Source of the DNA: Marinilabiliaceae bacterium UBA5213 | GTDB taxonomy: Bacteria > Bacteroidota > Bacteroidia > Bacteroidales > Marinilabiliaceae | Assembly: GCA_002412555.1 (NCBI GenBank) | Contig: DHVH01000180.1 | Coordinates: 1-22,231 of the forward strand | Length of the DNA stretch: 22,231 nucleotides | Reading direction: 5' to 3' | Shown here: piece after piece, positions 1 through 7,372 of the stretch | Layout of the letters: every line of letters starts with the position of its first letter | Numbering within the stretch: the first letter of the stretch is position 1 | The notes under the pieces: model-generated | What the model saw: the letters and a program-made list of their open reading frames with translations, nothing else | Database searches by the model: none | What the model was told of the DNA's origin: nothing | Translations under genes and position numbers: made by a program

Positions 1-338
1 ATCTGAAGGTTTAAATCGTTATTTTCCATACGGAAAATAACATCACCCTTTTTTACCATCTCACCTTCTTCAATGATTTTTTCTACTACTTTTCCGCCTT
101 CTTCCACATCCAGATAGATGGTAGTTATGGGCATCACTGTACCAACTATGGATATGTAATCATTAAAACTACCATTTTCAACCATTGAAATGGTAAGTTT
201 GTCTTTTTGCGTTCGATACGTTGATGTGCCTGCTATTGAAATAAGCCTAATCAGGACCACCAATAAAACTAAACCGCCCGCAATCATCAGAATTGTTTTT
301 GGTCTAATACCCTTTTTCTTTTCAATTACTCTGTCCAT
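1..338 (-). CDS. HlyD/MacA-type efflux periplasmic adaptor, N-terminal part (cut by window edge)
   Basis: The first 112 codons are visible and the rest lies beyond base 1. The protein starts MDRVIEKKKG and has one hydrophobic segment at about residues 15-34, fitting an inner-membrane anchor with the bulk in the periplasm. After a beta-rich stretch comes the start of a biotinyl/lipoyl-like hairpin (residues 75-105, with GTVMP, EEGGKV and EEGEMVKKGD), as in membrane fusion proteins of RND and MacAB-type pumps. The ATG lies 3 bases after the stop codon of the TolC-type gene, so the two are co-transcribed. The adaptor would bridge an inner-membrane pump, presumably encoded further left, to that outer-membrane channel. 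Family assignment is firm; whether the partner is an RND or an ABC (FtsX/MacB) pump cannot be seen. Confidence 0.85.
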   Translation of the reverse strand, partial: MDRVIEKKKGIRPKTILMIAGGLVLLVVLIRLISIAGTSTYRTQKDKLTISMVENGSFNDYISIVGTVMPITTIYLDVEEGGKVVEKIIEEGEMVKKGDVIFRMENNDLNLQ

Positions 339-341
339 ATT

Positions 342-1673
342 CTATTTGTTTAATACATAAAAAACTTCCAAGGTCCTTTTTTGAACCAGCCAGGAGTATC
401 GCGCCAATAACACATCCGACTTGGCCAGGGCATACTGGTTTTGGGCGGTCATAAAATCGGTCGTATTGATAAGACCCAGGCGGAATTTTTCAAGATTGGT
501 TTCATACGACTTCTCAGTAAAGACAAGGTTGTCAATGGCTGATTTATATTCCATAAAGAACGCATCCAACTTAAATACAGCCTCTTCAATTTCTCTGAGT
601 AGTTGTTTCTTCTGAATTTCTAACGAAATCATGGCATTTTCCAGATCGATGCGGCTTTTTTTAGTTTGAAAATCGCGTTGTCGTCCTAACAGCAAGGGAA
701 TATTTAAGCTCAACCCAAGATATGGATTTCTGTATTTATCAAACTGGGTTGAGAAGGACGTTTCCTTGCCCGATTCCTGCTTGTCGGTCGAATAGAACCC
801 GGAAGTGTATCCACCATTCATGCTTAAGGTGGGACTGTAAGTGCCTTTCGAAACCTGTAGCATCTTTCCATAATATTCCATTTCATATTCCCGTTGCTGA
901 ACAGCCGGATAAATAAGGCTGGTAATAAAATAAATGGAATCAATATCTGTATCTACTTTCCGAGGGATGGCAGATTCAAAATAAGCATCAGAAATCTCAA
1001 AGTTCTTAACATCGGTTATTTCCAGGGCATGCGCCAGCTGAAGCTTAAGCAACTTATAATTATTTTCGGCTCGGTTAAGCACCAAACGGTCACCAGATAC
1101 AACAGCATTTATCTCGTTTTGTGCCACCGGCTCCAACTGACCGGCATCAATGGTAGCTGCTATCCGTTCCGCTTCAAGTATGCTTAGTTCGAGTTGTTCG
1201 CGGACAACGTCTACCAGCGTTTTCTGATACAAAACATTGGAATACATAGTGGTTATTTCCAGTTCGAGCAAATACTCAGAAAGTTTGGTTGCTTCGTTGA
1301 TTGCCAGTTTAAAAAAGCGACGGGCAGCCATGTTATTATGTGCAGTAAAACCGGCAAACAGATTAAGGGAGGCCCCAATGCCATAGTTGACGTTGTAAGA
1401 GGTACCGGTTTCAATTTGATAATCCTGATTGGTCGATCTTTGAAAATTAAGGTTTGAATTGGCGAATCCACTCACCGATGGTGCCATTTCCCAAGCGCTT
1501 TGCCGGTGATCGTAAACGGATTTTTGGTGTGTATTGCGACTAATTTTAAGCTGTAAATTTTGCTCCATGGCATGCTCCAAACATTGCTCCAAAGTCCAGA
1601 ATTCAGGTGTTTGTGCCTTTAAAACAAGTCCTGTTCCCAAAAACAACAGTAGGGTAAAAATTTTCTTTTTCAT
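342..1673 (-). CDS. TolC-family outer membrane efflux protein
   Basis: An outer-membrane channel of tripartite efflux pumps. From the chosen ATG the product is 443 residues, the usual size. It begins with a signal peptide (MKKKIFTLLLFLGTGLVLKAQ, ending in the AQ typical of Bacteroidota), then the family's opening WTLEQCLEHAMEQN and long heptad-rich helices. The second half has the internal-duplication features NIPLLLG (about residue 330) and a terminal FRLGLINTTDFM...Q.. segment typical of outer membrane efflux proteins. An in-frame ATG six codons upstream (1691) is possible, but the internal start gives a normal signal peptide. It is first in an operon with the adjacent adaptor. A divergent NtrC-type two-component system (1971-4674) is the likely regulator. 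Exported substrate unknown. Confidence 0.88.
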   Translation of the reverse strand: MKKKIFTLLLFLGTGLVLKAQTPEFWTLEQCLEHAMEQNLQLKISRNTHQKSVYDHRQSAWEMAPSVSGFANSNLNFQRSTNQDYQIETGTSYNVNYGIGASLNLFAGFTAHNNMAARRFFKLAINEATKLSEYLLELEITTMYSNVLYQKTLVDVVREQLELSILEAERIAATIDAGQLEPVAQNEINAVVSGDRLVLNRAENNYKLLKLQLAHALEITDVKNFEISDAYFESAIPRKVDTDIDSIYFITSLIYPAVQQREYEMEYYGKMLQVSKGTYSPTLSMNGGYTSGFYSTDKQESGKETSFSTQFDKYRNPYLGLSLNIPLLLGRQRDFQTKKSRIDLENAMISLEIQKKQLLREIEEAVFKLDAFFMEYKSAIDNLVFTEKSYETNLEKFRLGLINTTDFMTAQNQYALAKSDVLLARYSWLVQKRTLEVFYVLNK

Positions 1674-1725
1674 TGTAATCCTATTTTTCATAGCTGAAAA
1701 GTCAGCTTTTAGTTTTCCGCTTTCA

Positions 1726-1752
1726 CCAAACGTAAACCAAAGCTATGCCAAA
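1726..1752 (-). repeat. Three TTTGG direct repeats at exact 11-bp period
   Basis: On the plus strand CCAAA occurs at 1726-1730, 1737-1741 and 1748-1752, one helical turn apart. On the minus strand, sense for the tolC-type operon, these are TTTGG repeats 53-79 bp upstream of the start codon. Phased direct repeats of this kind are typical binding sites for regulators that bind head-to-tail on one DNA face. The regulator is not identified. Confidence 0.5.
1727..1734 (-). promoter_or_regulatory. Candidate -7 box upstream of the tolC-type gene
   Basis: On the minus strand this reads TACGTTTG, matching the Bacteroidota -7 consensus TAnnTTTG. The predicted transcript start would be about 45 bases before the ATG. 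No good -33 TTG is found at the usual 19-21 bp. The box overlaps the phased TTTGG repeats, so it may partly be an accident of them. Confidence 0.35.
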
Positions 1753-1922
1753 CACCATATCTTATTCATATACTGCCTAATAGCTATTATCGCAAACCAA
1801 TGATGTATAAAAATTGGACACTCATTGTCTGATTTTTTTACAATTCAAAAGGACTGCTTATATTTAAGTCCTTTATTTTAAAGCAAATAAATTTTAGGAA
1901 TGATATTAGTTTCAATAATTTG

Positions 1923-1934
1923 GAACCATGGTTC
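1923..1934. promoter_or_regulatory. Perfect 12-bp palindrome, candidate operator
   Basis: GAACCATGGTTC is its own reverse complement. It sits 36 bp before the NtrC-type regulator ATG and about 250 bp before the divergent tolC-type start, a distance compatible with an enhancer for the efflux promoter. A second GGAAC follows at 1935-1939. It could be the binding site of the adjacent regulator's C-terminal HTH; this is inference from position and symmetry. Confidence 0.4.
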
Positions 1935-1970
1935 GGAACACATTTAAACCTAAATTATATTTAACCGACA

Positions 1971-3335
1971 ATGAAGCAATCTTCCATTTTAATCGTTGAT
2001 GACAATAAAAGCGTATTAAGCGCACTTGAGCTTCTGTTAAGCGGTCGATGTAAGAAACTAAAAACCCTTTCTTCGCCCAATATGCTTTTAAATGAGCTAA
2101 GGGGCCATCAGTACGACGTTGTATTACTCGACATGAATTTTTCGGCCGGTATTAACACCGGAAACGAGGGTCTGTATTGGCTGCAGAGGGTTTTGGAACA
2201 AACCCCGGGAGCCGGCGTGGTAATGATTACCGCTTATGGCGACATAGAACTTGCTGTTAAGGCTGTACGTTTAGGAGCACTTGATTTTGTATTAAAGCCT
2301 TGGAACAATGAGAAGCTTCTTCATACGATTGAAACGGCTTGCCGTCTATCGGTTACACGTAAAGAAGCAAATAAACAGGACAACAAAGCAGCTGATGGCC
2401 ATAAAGCGAAGGAGAATTCAGGCTTAATGATTGAACTGAACTCTGTTACCTGGAAAAGAGTGATGGATGTGGTAAAAAAAGTGGCCAATACCAACGCCAA
2501 TGTTTTAATTACCGGTGAGAATGGTACCGGAAAGGAAGTCGTTGCCAATGAGATACACCGACTATCGGGTCGCAATCATCAGGCAATGGTAGCGGTGGAT
2601 ATGGGTGCCATAACCGAGACTCTTTTTGAAAGTGAGTTATTTGGTCATAAAAAAGGGGCTTTCACCGATGCTAAAGCAGATAGAATTGGGAAAATTGAAG
2701 AAGCCAACAACGGAACCCTGTTTTTAGATGAGATTGGGAATCTGACACCCCCGCTACAAGCCAAACTGCTCTCGGTCCTTCAAAATCGTTCTGTTACAAG
2801 GGTGGGTGAGAATGTCCCGGTTTCAATTGACATCCGGCTTATATCTGCCACCAACTGCAACCTGTCACAAATGGTTGACACGGCCCGGTTTCGTGAAGAT
2901 TTGCTATACCGCATCAACACCATTCATATAGAGTTACCACCCTTGCGTGAGCGCAAGGCGGACATAGCCCCTCTTGCACTCTTTTTTCTTGGCAAGTACA
3001 AAGAAAAGTACCACAAACCCGACACCATCCTTTCCGACGCAGCCATTGCCGGTCTGGAAGCCCATACCTGGCCTGGTAACGTTCGCGAATTGCAACATGC
3101 CATCGAGAAAGCCATTATTCTGTGTGACGGAAACATGATACAGCCCTCGGATTTCATGTTTCGAAGCGAGGAAATGAATAAGCACAACACCTATGACGGC
3201 ACACTGGAAGAAATGGAAAAAAAGCTGATAGCTGATGCCATGGTCAAATACGAAGGGAACTTTTCTACCATAGCAAGCCAGTTGGGCATTGCCCGACAAA
3301 CCCTTTACAACAAAATGAAAAAATATGGCTTATAG
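1971..3335 (+). CDS. NtrC-family sigma-54 enhancer-binding response regulator
   Basis: A 454-residue three-domain response regulator. The receiver domain covers residues 5-125, with DD at 10-11, phospho-acceptor Asp54 in LLDM and Lys109 in LKPW. The AAA+ sigma-54 interaction domain covers about 155-380: Walker A GENGTGKE at 182-189, Walker B FLDE at 251-254, arginine-finger-type FRED at 307-310, WPGNVREL at 367-374. A Fis-type HTH is at 425-452. When phosphorylated it should bind DNA upstream of sigma-54 promoters and remodel the holoenzyme. The sigma-54-contacting loop reads GAFTDA instead of the canonical GAFTGA, a variant I recall from other Bacteroidota regulators. Its 3' end overlaps the kinase gene by 11 bp, so they are translated together. 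The likely target is the divergent efflux operon; no convincing -24/-12 site was found there. Confidence 0.93.
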   Translation: MKQSSILIVDDNKSVLSALELLLSGRCKKLKTLSSPNMLLNELRGHQYDVVLLDMNFSAGINTGNEGLYWLQRVLEQTPGAGVVMITAYGDIELAVKAVRLGALDFVLKPWNNEKLLHTIETACRLSVTRKEANKQDNKAADGHKAKENSGLMIELNSVTWKRVMDVVKKVANTNANVLITGENGTGKEVVANEIHRLSGRNHQAMVAVDMGAITETLFESELFGHKKGAFTDAKADRIGKIEEANNGTLFLDEIGNLTPPLQAKLLSVLQNRSVTRVGENVPVSIDIRLISATNCNLSQMVDTARFREDLLYRINTIHIELPPLRERKADIAPLALFFLGKYKEKYHKPDTILSDAAIAGLEAHTWPGNVRELQHAIEKAIILCDGNMIQPSDFMFRSEEMNKHNTYDGTLEEMEKKLIADAMVKYEGNFSTIASQLGIARQTLYNKMKKYGL

Positions 3336-4674
3336 ACAATACAATAAAAAGCTGATTTTCAGACTAGTAATATTGGTGTTAAATTCCGTCGTTCTTGGGT
3401 TTTGTATCGGCAGCTTCCGAAAACCGGAAATAATCCTGCCTTTGGCAGTCCTTGAAGGTTTTTTGATAGTGCGGCTTGTTGGTTTCTTAAATCACACCAA
3501 CCGACAGATTAATGCCTTTATTCAGGCCGTAAAAAATGACGACACAACATTTCTGTTTCCACCAAAAACCGGGAACTCGATTATTGATGAGCTTCATGTC
3601 AGTCTGAATGAACTGAACCAAACCATTCAACAAACGCGCATAAAAAATCAGTTGAAAGAGCAATACTTTAGTGAAATACTTCACAACATTGGAACAGCGG
3701 TAATAGTATTTAACACAAAGGGCTTCGTAATCAACACCAATCAGGCAGCACTCAAGCTACTTGGAATTCAAACATTCACACACCTGGGACAATTAGATAA
3801 GGTCGACCCACATTTTAAAAGTGAGTTATTTCGATCCTCTCATACCCAAGCTCAATCGCTAATGCTTCGCCGGGGTAACGAGCAACTCCAATTGAGTGCT
3901 CGCTGTACCATCCTATATCTAAAAGAGGAAGAAGTCAAACTCATTACCCTTCAGGATATAAGGGGTGAGTTGGAGCGTAAGGAAATTGACTCGTGGGTAA
4001 AGCTCATTAAGGTCTTGAACCACGAAATAATGAACTCATTGGCACCCGTCACATCCATTGCTCAGTCACTGAAAGCGATATGGCAAAACAAAACTCTTGA
4101 TTTTTCCAGTATCAACGAAGCGGATACAGAAATTTCAAGCACCGTGAATGGTTTGGATGTGATTGTGGAAAGAGGAGAAGCTCTGATGCGTTTTGTAGAA
4201 AGTTACAGGTTGTTTACGCGTATGCCGGACTTATCTATGACGCAAATAAGTATGCAAGCGCTGTTCGACCGACTAAGCATATTGGTATCCCCCATGAAGG
4301 AGCAGTTTACTACAACTATTGTATTTATTGCGCCCAATCCCGACTTTTATGTCAAAGCTGACGAACAAATGATGGTCCAGGTGGTTTTAAATCTAGTTAA
4401 AAATGCCGCTGAAGAAGTGAAGGCAATTCAAGGAGGAATAGTTGAAATCAGTTGTAGGAATAGGGCCGACAAAAAGACAGAAATCCTTGTCCGAGACAAT
4501 GGCAAGGGTATTCCTCCAGAAATTGCCGATGAAATATTTGTACCATTTTTTACGACCAAAACAAACGGTTCAGGTATTGGCTTAAGCTATTCACGACAAA
4601 TTTTGCGTGCCCATAGCGGAACCATCAACTGCTACTCCAAACCGGGAGAAACCATTTTTACAGTGAGGTGGTAA
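3325..4674 (+). CDS. NtrB/AtoS-type sensor histidine kinase
   Basis: A 449-residue kinase, cognate to the overlapping NtrC-type regulator. Two adjacent hydrophobic segments (about 9-29 and 36-54) form a membrane hairpin with almost no periplasmic loop, so the signal is probably sensed in or near the membrane or in the cytoplasm. A PAS-like segment follows (about 115-215, with AVIVFNTKGFVINTNQAA). The dimerisation helix carries His233 in LNHEIMNSLAP. The ATPase domain has N-box residues around 356-360 (NLVKN), DNGKGI at 391-396, an F-box PFF at 407-409 and GSGIGLS at 415-421. The start ATG lies inside the last codons of the preceding gene, giving translational coupling. Ligand unknown. Confidence 0.92.
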   Translation: MAYRQYNKKLIFRLVILVLNSVVLGFCIGSFRKPEIILPLAVLEGFLIVRLVGFLNHTNRQINAFIQAVKNDDTTFLFPPKTGNSIIDELHVSLNELNQTIQQTRIKNQLKEQYFSEILHNIGTAVIVFNTKGFVINTNQAALKLLGIQTFTHLGQLDKVDPHFKSELFRSSHTQAQSLMLRRGNEQLQLSARCTILYLKEEEVKLITLQDIRGELERKEIDSWVKLIKVLNHEIMNSLAPVTSIAQSLKAIWQNKTLDFSSINEADTEISSTVNGLDVIVERGEALMRFVESYRLFTRMPDLSMTQISMQALFDRLSILVSPMKEQFTTTIVFIAPNPDFYVKADEQMMVQVVLNLVKNAAEEVKAIQGGIVEISCRNRADKKTEILVRDNGKGIPPEIADEIFVPFFTTKTNGSGIGLSYSRQILRAHSGTINCYSKPGETIFTVRW

Positions 4675-4719
4675 AACAAACGACTCAAAATCCCATCAAC
4701 CGATTTTTTAAAAGATAAA

Positions 4720-4749
4720 GAGGCAGTCTCAAGCAACTGAGACTGCCTC
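4720..4749. terminator. Rho-independent terminator between convergent kinase and mcp genes
   Basis: A perfect 12-bp stem (GAGGCAGTCTCA / TGAGACTGCCTC) with a 6-base loop. In the minus direction it is followed by a T-rich tract (TTTATCTTTT), so it best terminates the chemotaxis operon ending at 4793. In the plus direction it is followed by A residues, so it is a weaker terminator for the kinase gene, though the hairpin may still protect that transcript's 3' end. Confidence 0.85.
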
Positions 4750-4792
4750 AAAAAAATCCGTTTTCTAGCGGTCAGAAATCAAAGACCCCTAA

Positions 4793-6832
4793 CTAAAAAC
4801 TTTCAAACCCTTTTTCATTGAACTCTGTAGGAAATAAATTAACACCTTTTACTTTACTGATCTGAACTTCTGGAATTGCTACCGACAAAGGAGCAATTTT
4901 CTTTTTATTTCCACCTGCTTCCTGCTTATGATCAATGATAAAGAACGAAACTGTTTCCTGAAGGGCCAAGGCCTGACTATTCAACTCTTCGGCTGTTGAG
5001 CTCATCTCTTCTGTTGAAGCCGAATTTTGCTGAATTACCTGCGATAACTGCTGAATAGCACCAGATACTTGTTCTGCACCGGAGGCCTGCTCTGTGCTTG
5101 CAGCGGCAATCTCCTGAACCAACGAGGCGGTTTTTTGAATGTCTGGAATGAGCTTCTGCATGAGTTGTTCCGACTCAATGGTGACTGCCAGACTGGTTGA
5201 TGACAACTCATTGATTTCAACAGCTGCTTTCTGACTGGTCTCAGCTAATTTGCGAACTTCAGCAGCTACCACTGCAAATCCTTTGCCATGTTCTCCGGCC
5301 CGTGCAGCCTCTATGGCTGCATTTATGGCCAAAATATCGGTTTTCTCAGCTATGGCATTGACCACTTGAATTTTCTCAACAATTTTTTTAATGGCCACCA
5401 AACTCTTTCTTGTTGCTTCACTCATTTCTGTAATCCCAATCGCGGCTGACTTGGCTATACTTTGGGTCTGAAGGGCATTTTCTGTATTTTGTTGGATCAT
5501 TGAGCTGGTCTCTTCAATAGAAGAAGAAATTTCCTCGGCAGAGGCAGCCTGCTCTTGAGCACCTTGGGCAATCTGCGTTGTAGCGGTTGTAAACTGTGTA
5601 CTGGCTGCAGAAACATTGGCAGCCCCGTTGATAATTTCGGTTGCTATTGACTTCAACTTCTCAGACATGAACCGCAAATTATCGGCCAACTCACCTACTT
5701 CATCCTTTTGATAAATATCTATGGAGGTGGTCAAATCACCGCTGGCAATTCTTTTGGAAAAATCCACCCCTTTGTACAATGCCTTGGTCAACGATTTCAC
5801 CAATAATTGGAGAATAATAATAACCAAAACAATCATAATTAGCGTGGCAACAATAATGGCCCATCTGAGCCGTGTAACCACTTCGTTCATTTCATCTAAA
5901 TAAAATCCTGCGGTTATAAATGCATCAATTGCGGGATAATAGGTATAGTACTGTCTTTTGGTTCTGCCTTCCCAGTCATACTCCACAAAGCTGACGGTTT
6001 CCGACTTGTTAGCCAACATTGCATCGGCAAAATCCATTCCTGAATAATTATTTCCAAGCACTTCGCTGTTAGGATGCACAATTACTTCACCGCTACCATC
6101 CATAACGTAAGGGTATCCCGATTCAAAAAAGCTTTTATTATTGAATATATCACTGATCAACGACATGTCCTTTTCAGGAACGCCCACATAAATGGCTCCC
6201 TTTACTTCTCCTCTTATAACAATAGGTTCATAAGCAGTGGTATACCAATCGTCCACTACCCATGCCCTGTTTAAGTAAGTTTCCCCCCGATCCAGGGTCT
6301 GGGCAACCGGACTGTCGTTGGGTATATAGGTACCAATGGCTCGTTTTCCGTTTTCCAGTGTTACGGTAGTGGAAATTCTTAAGTACCCATGTTCGATTTT
6401 TTGAAACAAGGTAACAGTCTGAACACCCATGCCTTTGATCGAATCCACAATCTCATTATTGTTTTGCAATTGCTTACCATTTAACATCCAGCGGTTAACA
6501 CGCACGGAGGTAACCCCACCGGTCATTTGATTGACGGCATTAAACAACACTGGCTGTCCCTGAATCTCTGCAAGCGTCCCCTGGCGGTAAAAGAAATTAC
6601 TGGCCAATTGCGACGATAGTGCCACCTTTTCCTTGTTGGCTCGCAATTCCAATGAAACAACTTCGGATAAATCTTTAATACTTTCGGTTAACCTTTCGTC
6701 CGTTGACTCAACGACATAACGCTGCAACATGTTGTTCATATACAATCCTAGAATCGCAAAAGCCAAAAGTACAAACCCGCCCAAAATCACATTTAGGCGT
6801 AGGCCTATTTTTAAATCGTTAATCTTTATCAT
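4793..6832 (-). CDS. Methyl-accepting chemotaxis protein with periplasmic Cache domains
   Basis: A 679-residue transmembrane chemoreceptor. TM1 is about 13-32 and TM2 about 323-345. The roughly 290-residue periplasmic part matches the Cache_3/Cache_2 fusion type: GTYIPNDSPV...RGETY around 167-186, WYTTAYEPI near 196-204, GYPYVMDGSGEVIVHP at 239-254. A HAMP domain follows (about 346-400, ASGDLTTSID). The cytoplasmic signalling hairpin tip (about 495-530, EKTDILAINAAIEAARAGE then HGKGFAVVAAEVRKLAE) is the conserved CheA/CheW contact region, flanked by AAS/EE-rich methylation helices. The protein ends in a 45-residue linker and GFESF, which fits the CheR/CheB-docking pentapeptide pattern (aromatic at positions 2 and 5). 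Last gene of the cheA-cheW-mcp operon, 52 bp after cheW. Ligand unknown; Cache receptors often sense small organic acids or amino acids. Confidence 0.95.
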   Translation of the reverse strand: MIKINDLKIGLRLNVILGGFVLLAFAILGLYMNNMLQRYVVESTDERLTESIKDLSEVVSLELRANKEKVALSSQLASNFFYRQGTLAEIQGQPVLFNAVNQMTGGVTSVRVNRWMLNGKQLQNNNEIVDSIKGMGVQTVTLFQKIEHGYLRISTTVTLENGKRAIGTYIPNDSPVAQTLDRGETYLNRAWVVDDWYTTAYEPIVIRGEVKGAIYVGVPEKDMSLISDIFNNKSFFESGYPYVMDGSGEVIVHPNSEVLGNNYSGMDFADAMLANKSETVSFVEYDWEGRTKRQYYTYYPAIDAFITAGFYLDEMNEVVTRLRWAIIVATLIMIVLVIIILQLLVKSLTKALYKGVDFSKRIASGDLTTSIDIYQKDEVGELADNLRFMSEKLKSIATEIINGAANVSAASTQFTTATTQIAQGAQEQAASAEEISSSIEETSSMIQQNTENALQTQSIAKSAAIGITEMSEATRKSLVAIKKIVEKIQVVNAIAEKTDILAINAAIEAARAGEHGKGFAVVAAEVRKLAETSQKAAVEINELSSTSLAVTIESEQLMQKLIPDIQKTASLVQEIAAASTEQASGAEQVSGAIQQLSQVIQQNSASTEEMSSTAEELNSQALALQETVSFFIIDHKQEAGGNKKKIAPLSVAIPEVQISKVKGVNLFPTEFNEKGFESF

Positions 6833-6884
6833 GGTAATAGTATTTAATTATTTAAACTCAACTTCACATTGCACACACTTGCCC

Positions 6885-7343
6885 CTATTCTACAACAGAT
6901 TTCAGATCTGAAATAGAAAACAGTTTGGACGGCTTTACAACCAAAATAAATTGTCCATCTAAATGAATAACCCCTGAGATAAACCTTGCGTCATAACTCA
7001 ACCCCATCTCAGGAACGGGCTTAACCTCTTCCCGCGTAAGTTCAAAAACGCCTTTAACGCCATCTGCCGTTGCAGAAATCAAATACCGCTTATCGTTTAG
7101 TTCGACCTCCAGTATGATGACGAAAACTTTTTCGGTCTCGGATCTTGGTGGCAAATTAAACCGCTTTCGACTGTCAATTACAGGCAATATTTCGCCCCTA
7201 AAATTGATGATACCTAATATTCCCTCAGGTGCCTTAGGCACCTTCGTTATATGCTGCTGTTCGAGCACTTCCAATACACTCTTGACATCTACGGCAAACA
7301 AATCATTGTCCAGCACAAAAGTCAAATAAGTCACGTTTTCCAT
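6885..7343 (-). CDS. cheW: Chemotaxis coupling protein CheW
   Basis: A 152-residue single CheW domain, normal length for the family. It links CheA to receptor tips in chemosensory arrays. Visible hallmarks are the opening YLTFVLDNDLFAVDV, the conserved GIINFRGEILPVIDSR region (about 44-59, with the NFRG motif at 47-50), and the later DGVKGVFEL and FISGVIHLDGQFILVV strands. It lies between cheA (29 bp upstream) and the receptor gene (52 bp downstream) on the same strand, so these form one operon encoding the minimal array core. Confidence 0.95.
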   Translation of the reverse strand: MENVTYLTFVLDNDLFAVDVKSVLEVLEQQHITKVPKAPEGILGIINFRGEILPVIDSRKRFNLPPRSETEKVFVIILEVELNDKRYLISATADGVKGVFELTREEVKPVPEMGLSYDARFISGVIHLDGQFILVVKPSKLFSISDLKSVVE

Positions 7344-7372
7344 TTTTTCACGTAATTAAGTTCATTTCTATT

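Noticed and set aside
1738..1751. Possible sigma-54 promoter on the minus strand (TGGCAT-N4-TTGG)
   Set aside because: Spacing is one base short and the essential GC of the -12 element is replaced by GG or GT depending on register.
1815..1832. Sigma-54-like or operator-like sequence TGGACACTCATTGTCTGA, including one GTCTGA
   Set aside because: The -12 element reads TC instead of GC, and a single GTCTGA copy here is expected by chance.
2934..3299. 121-codon minus-strand frame opposite the NtrC-type regulator
   Set aside because: Antisense to the conserved AAA+ and HTH coding sequence, with no homology features.
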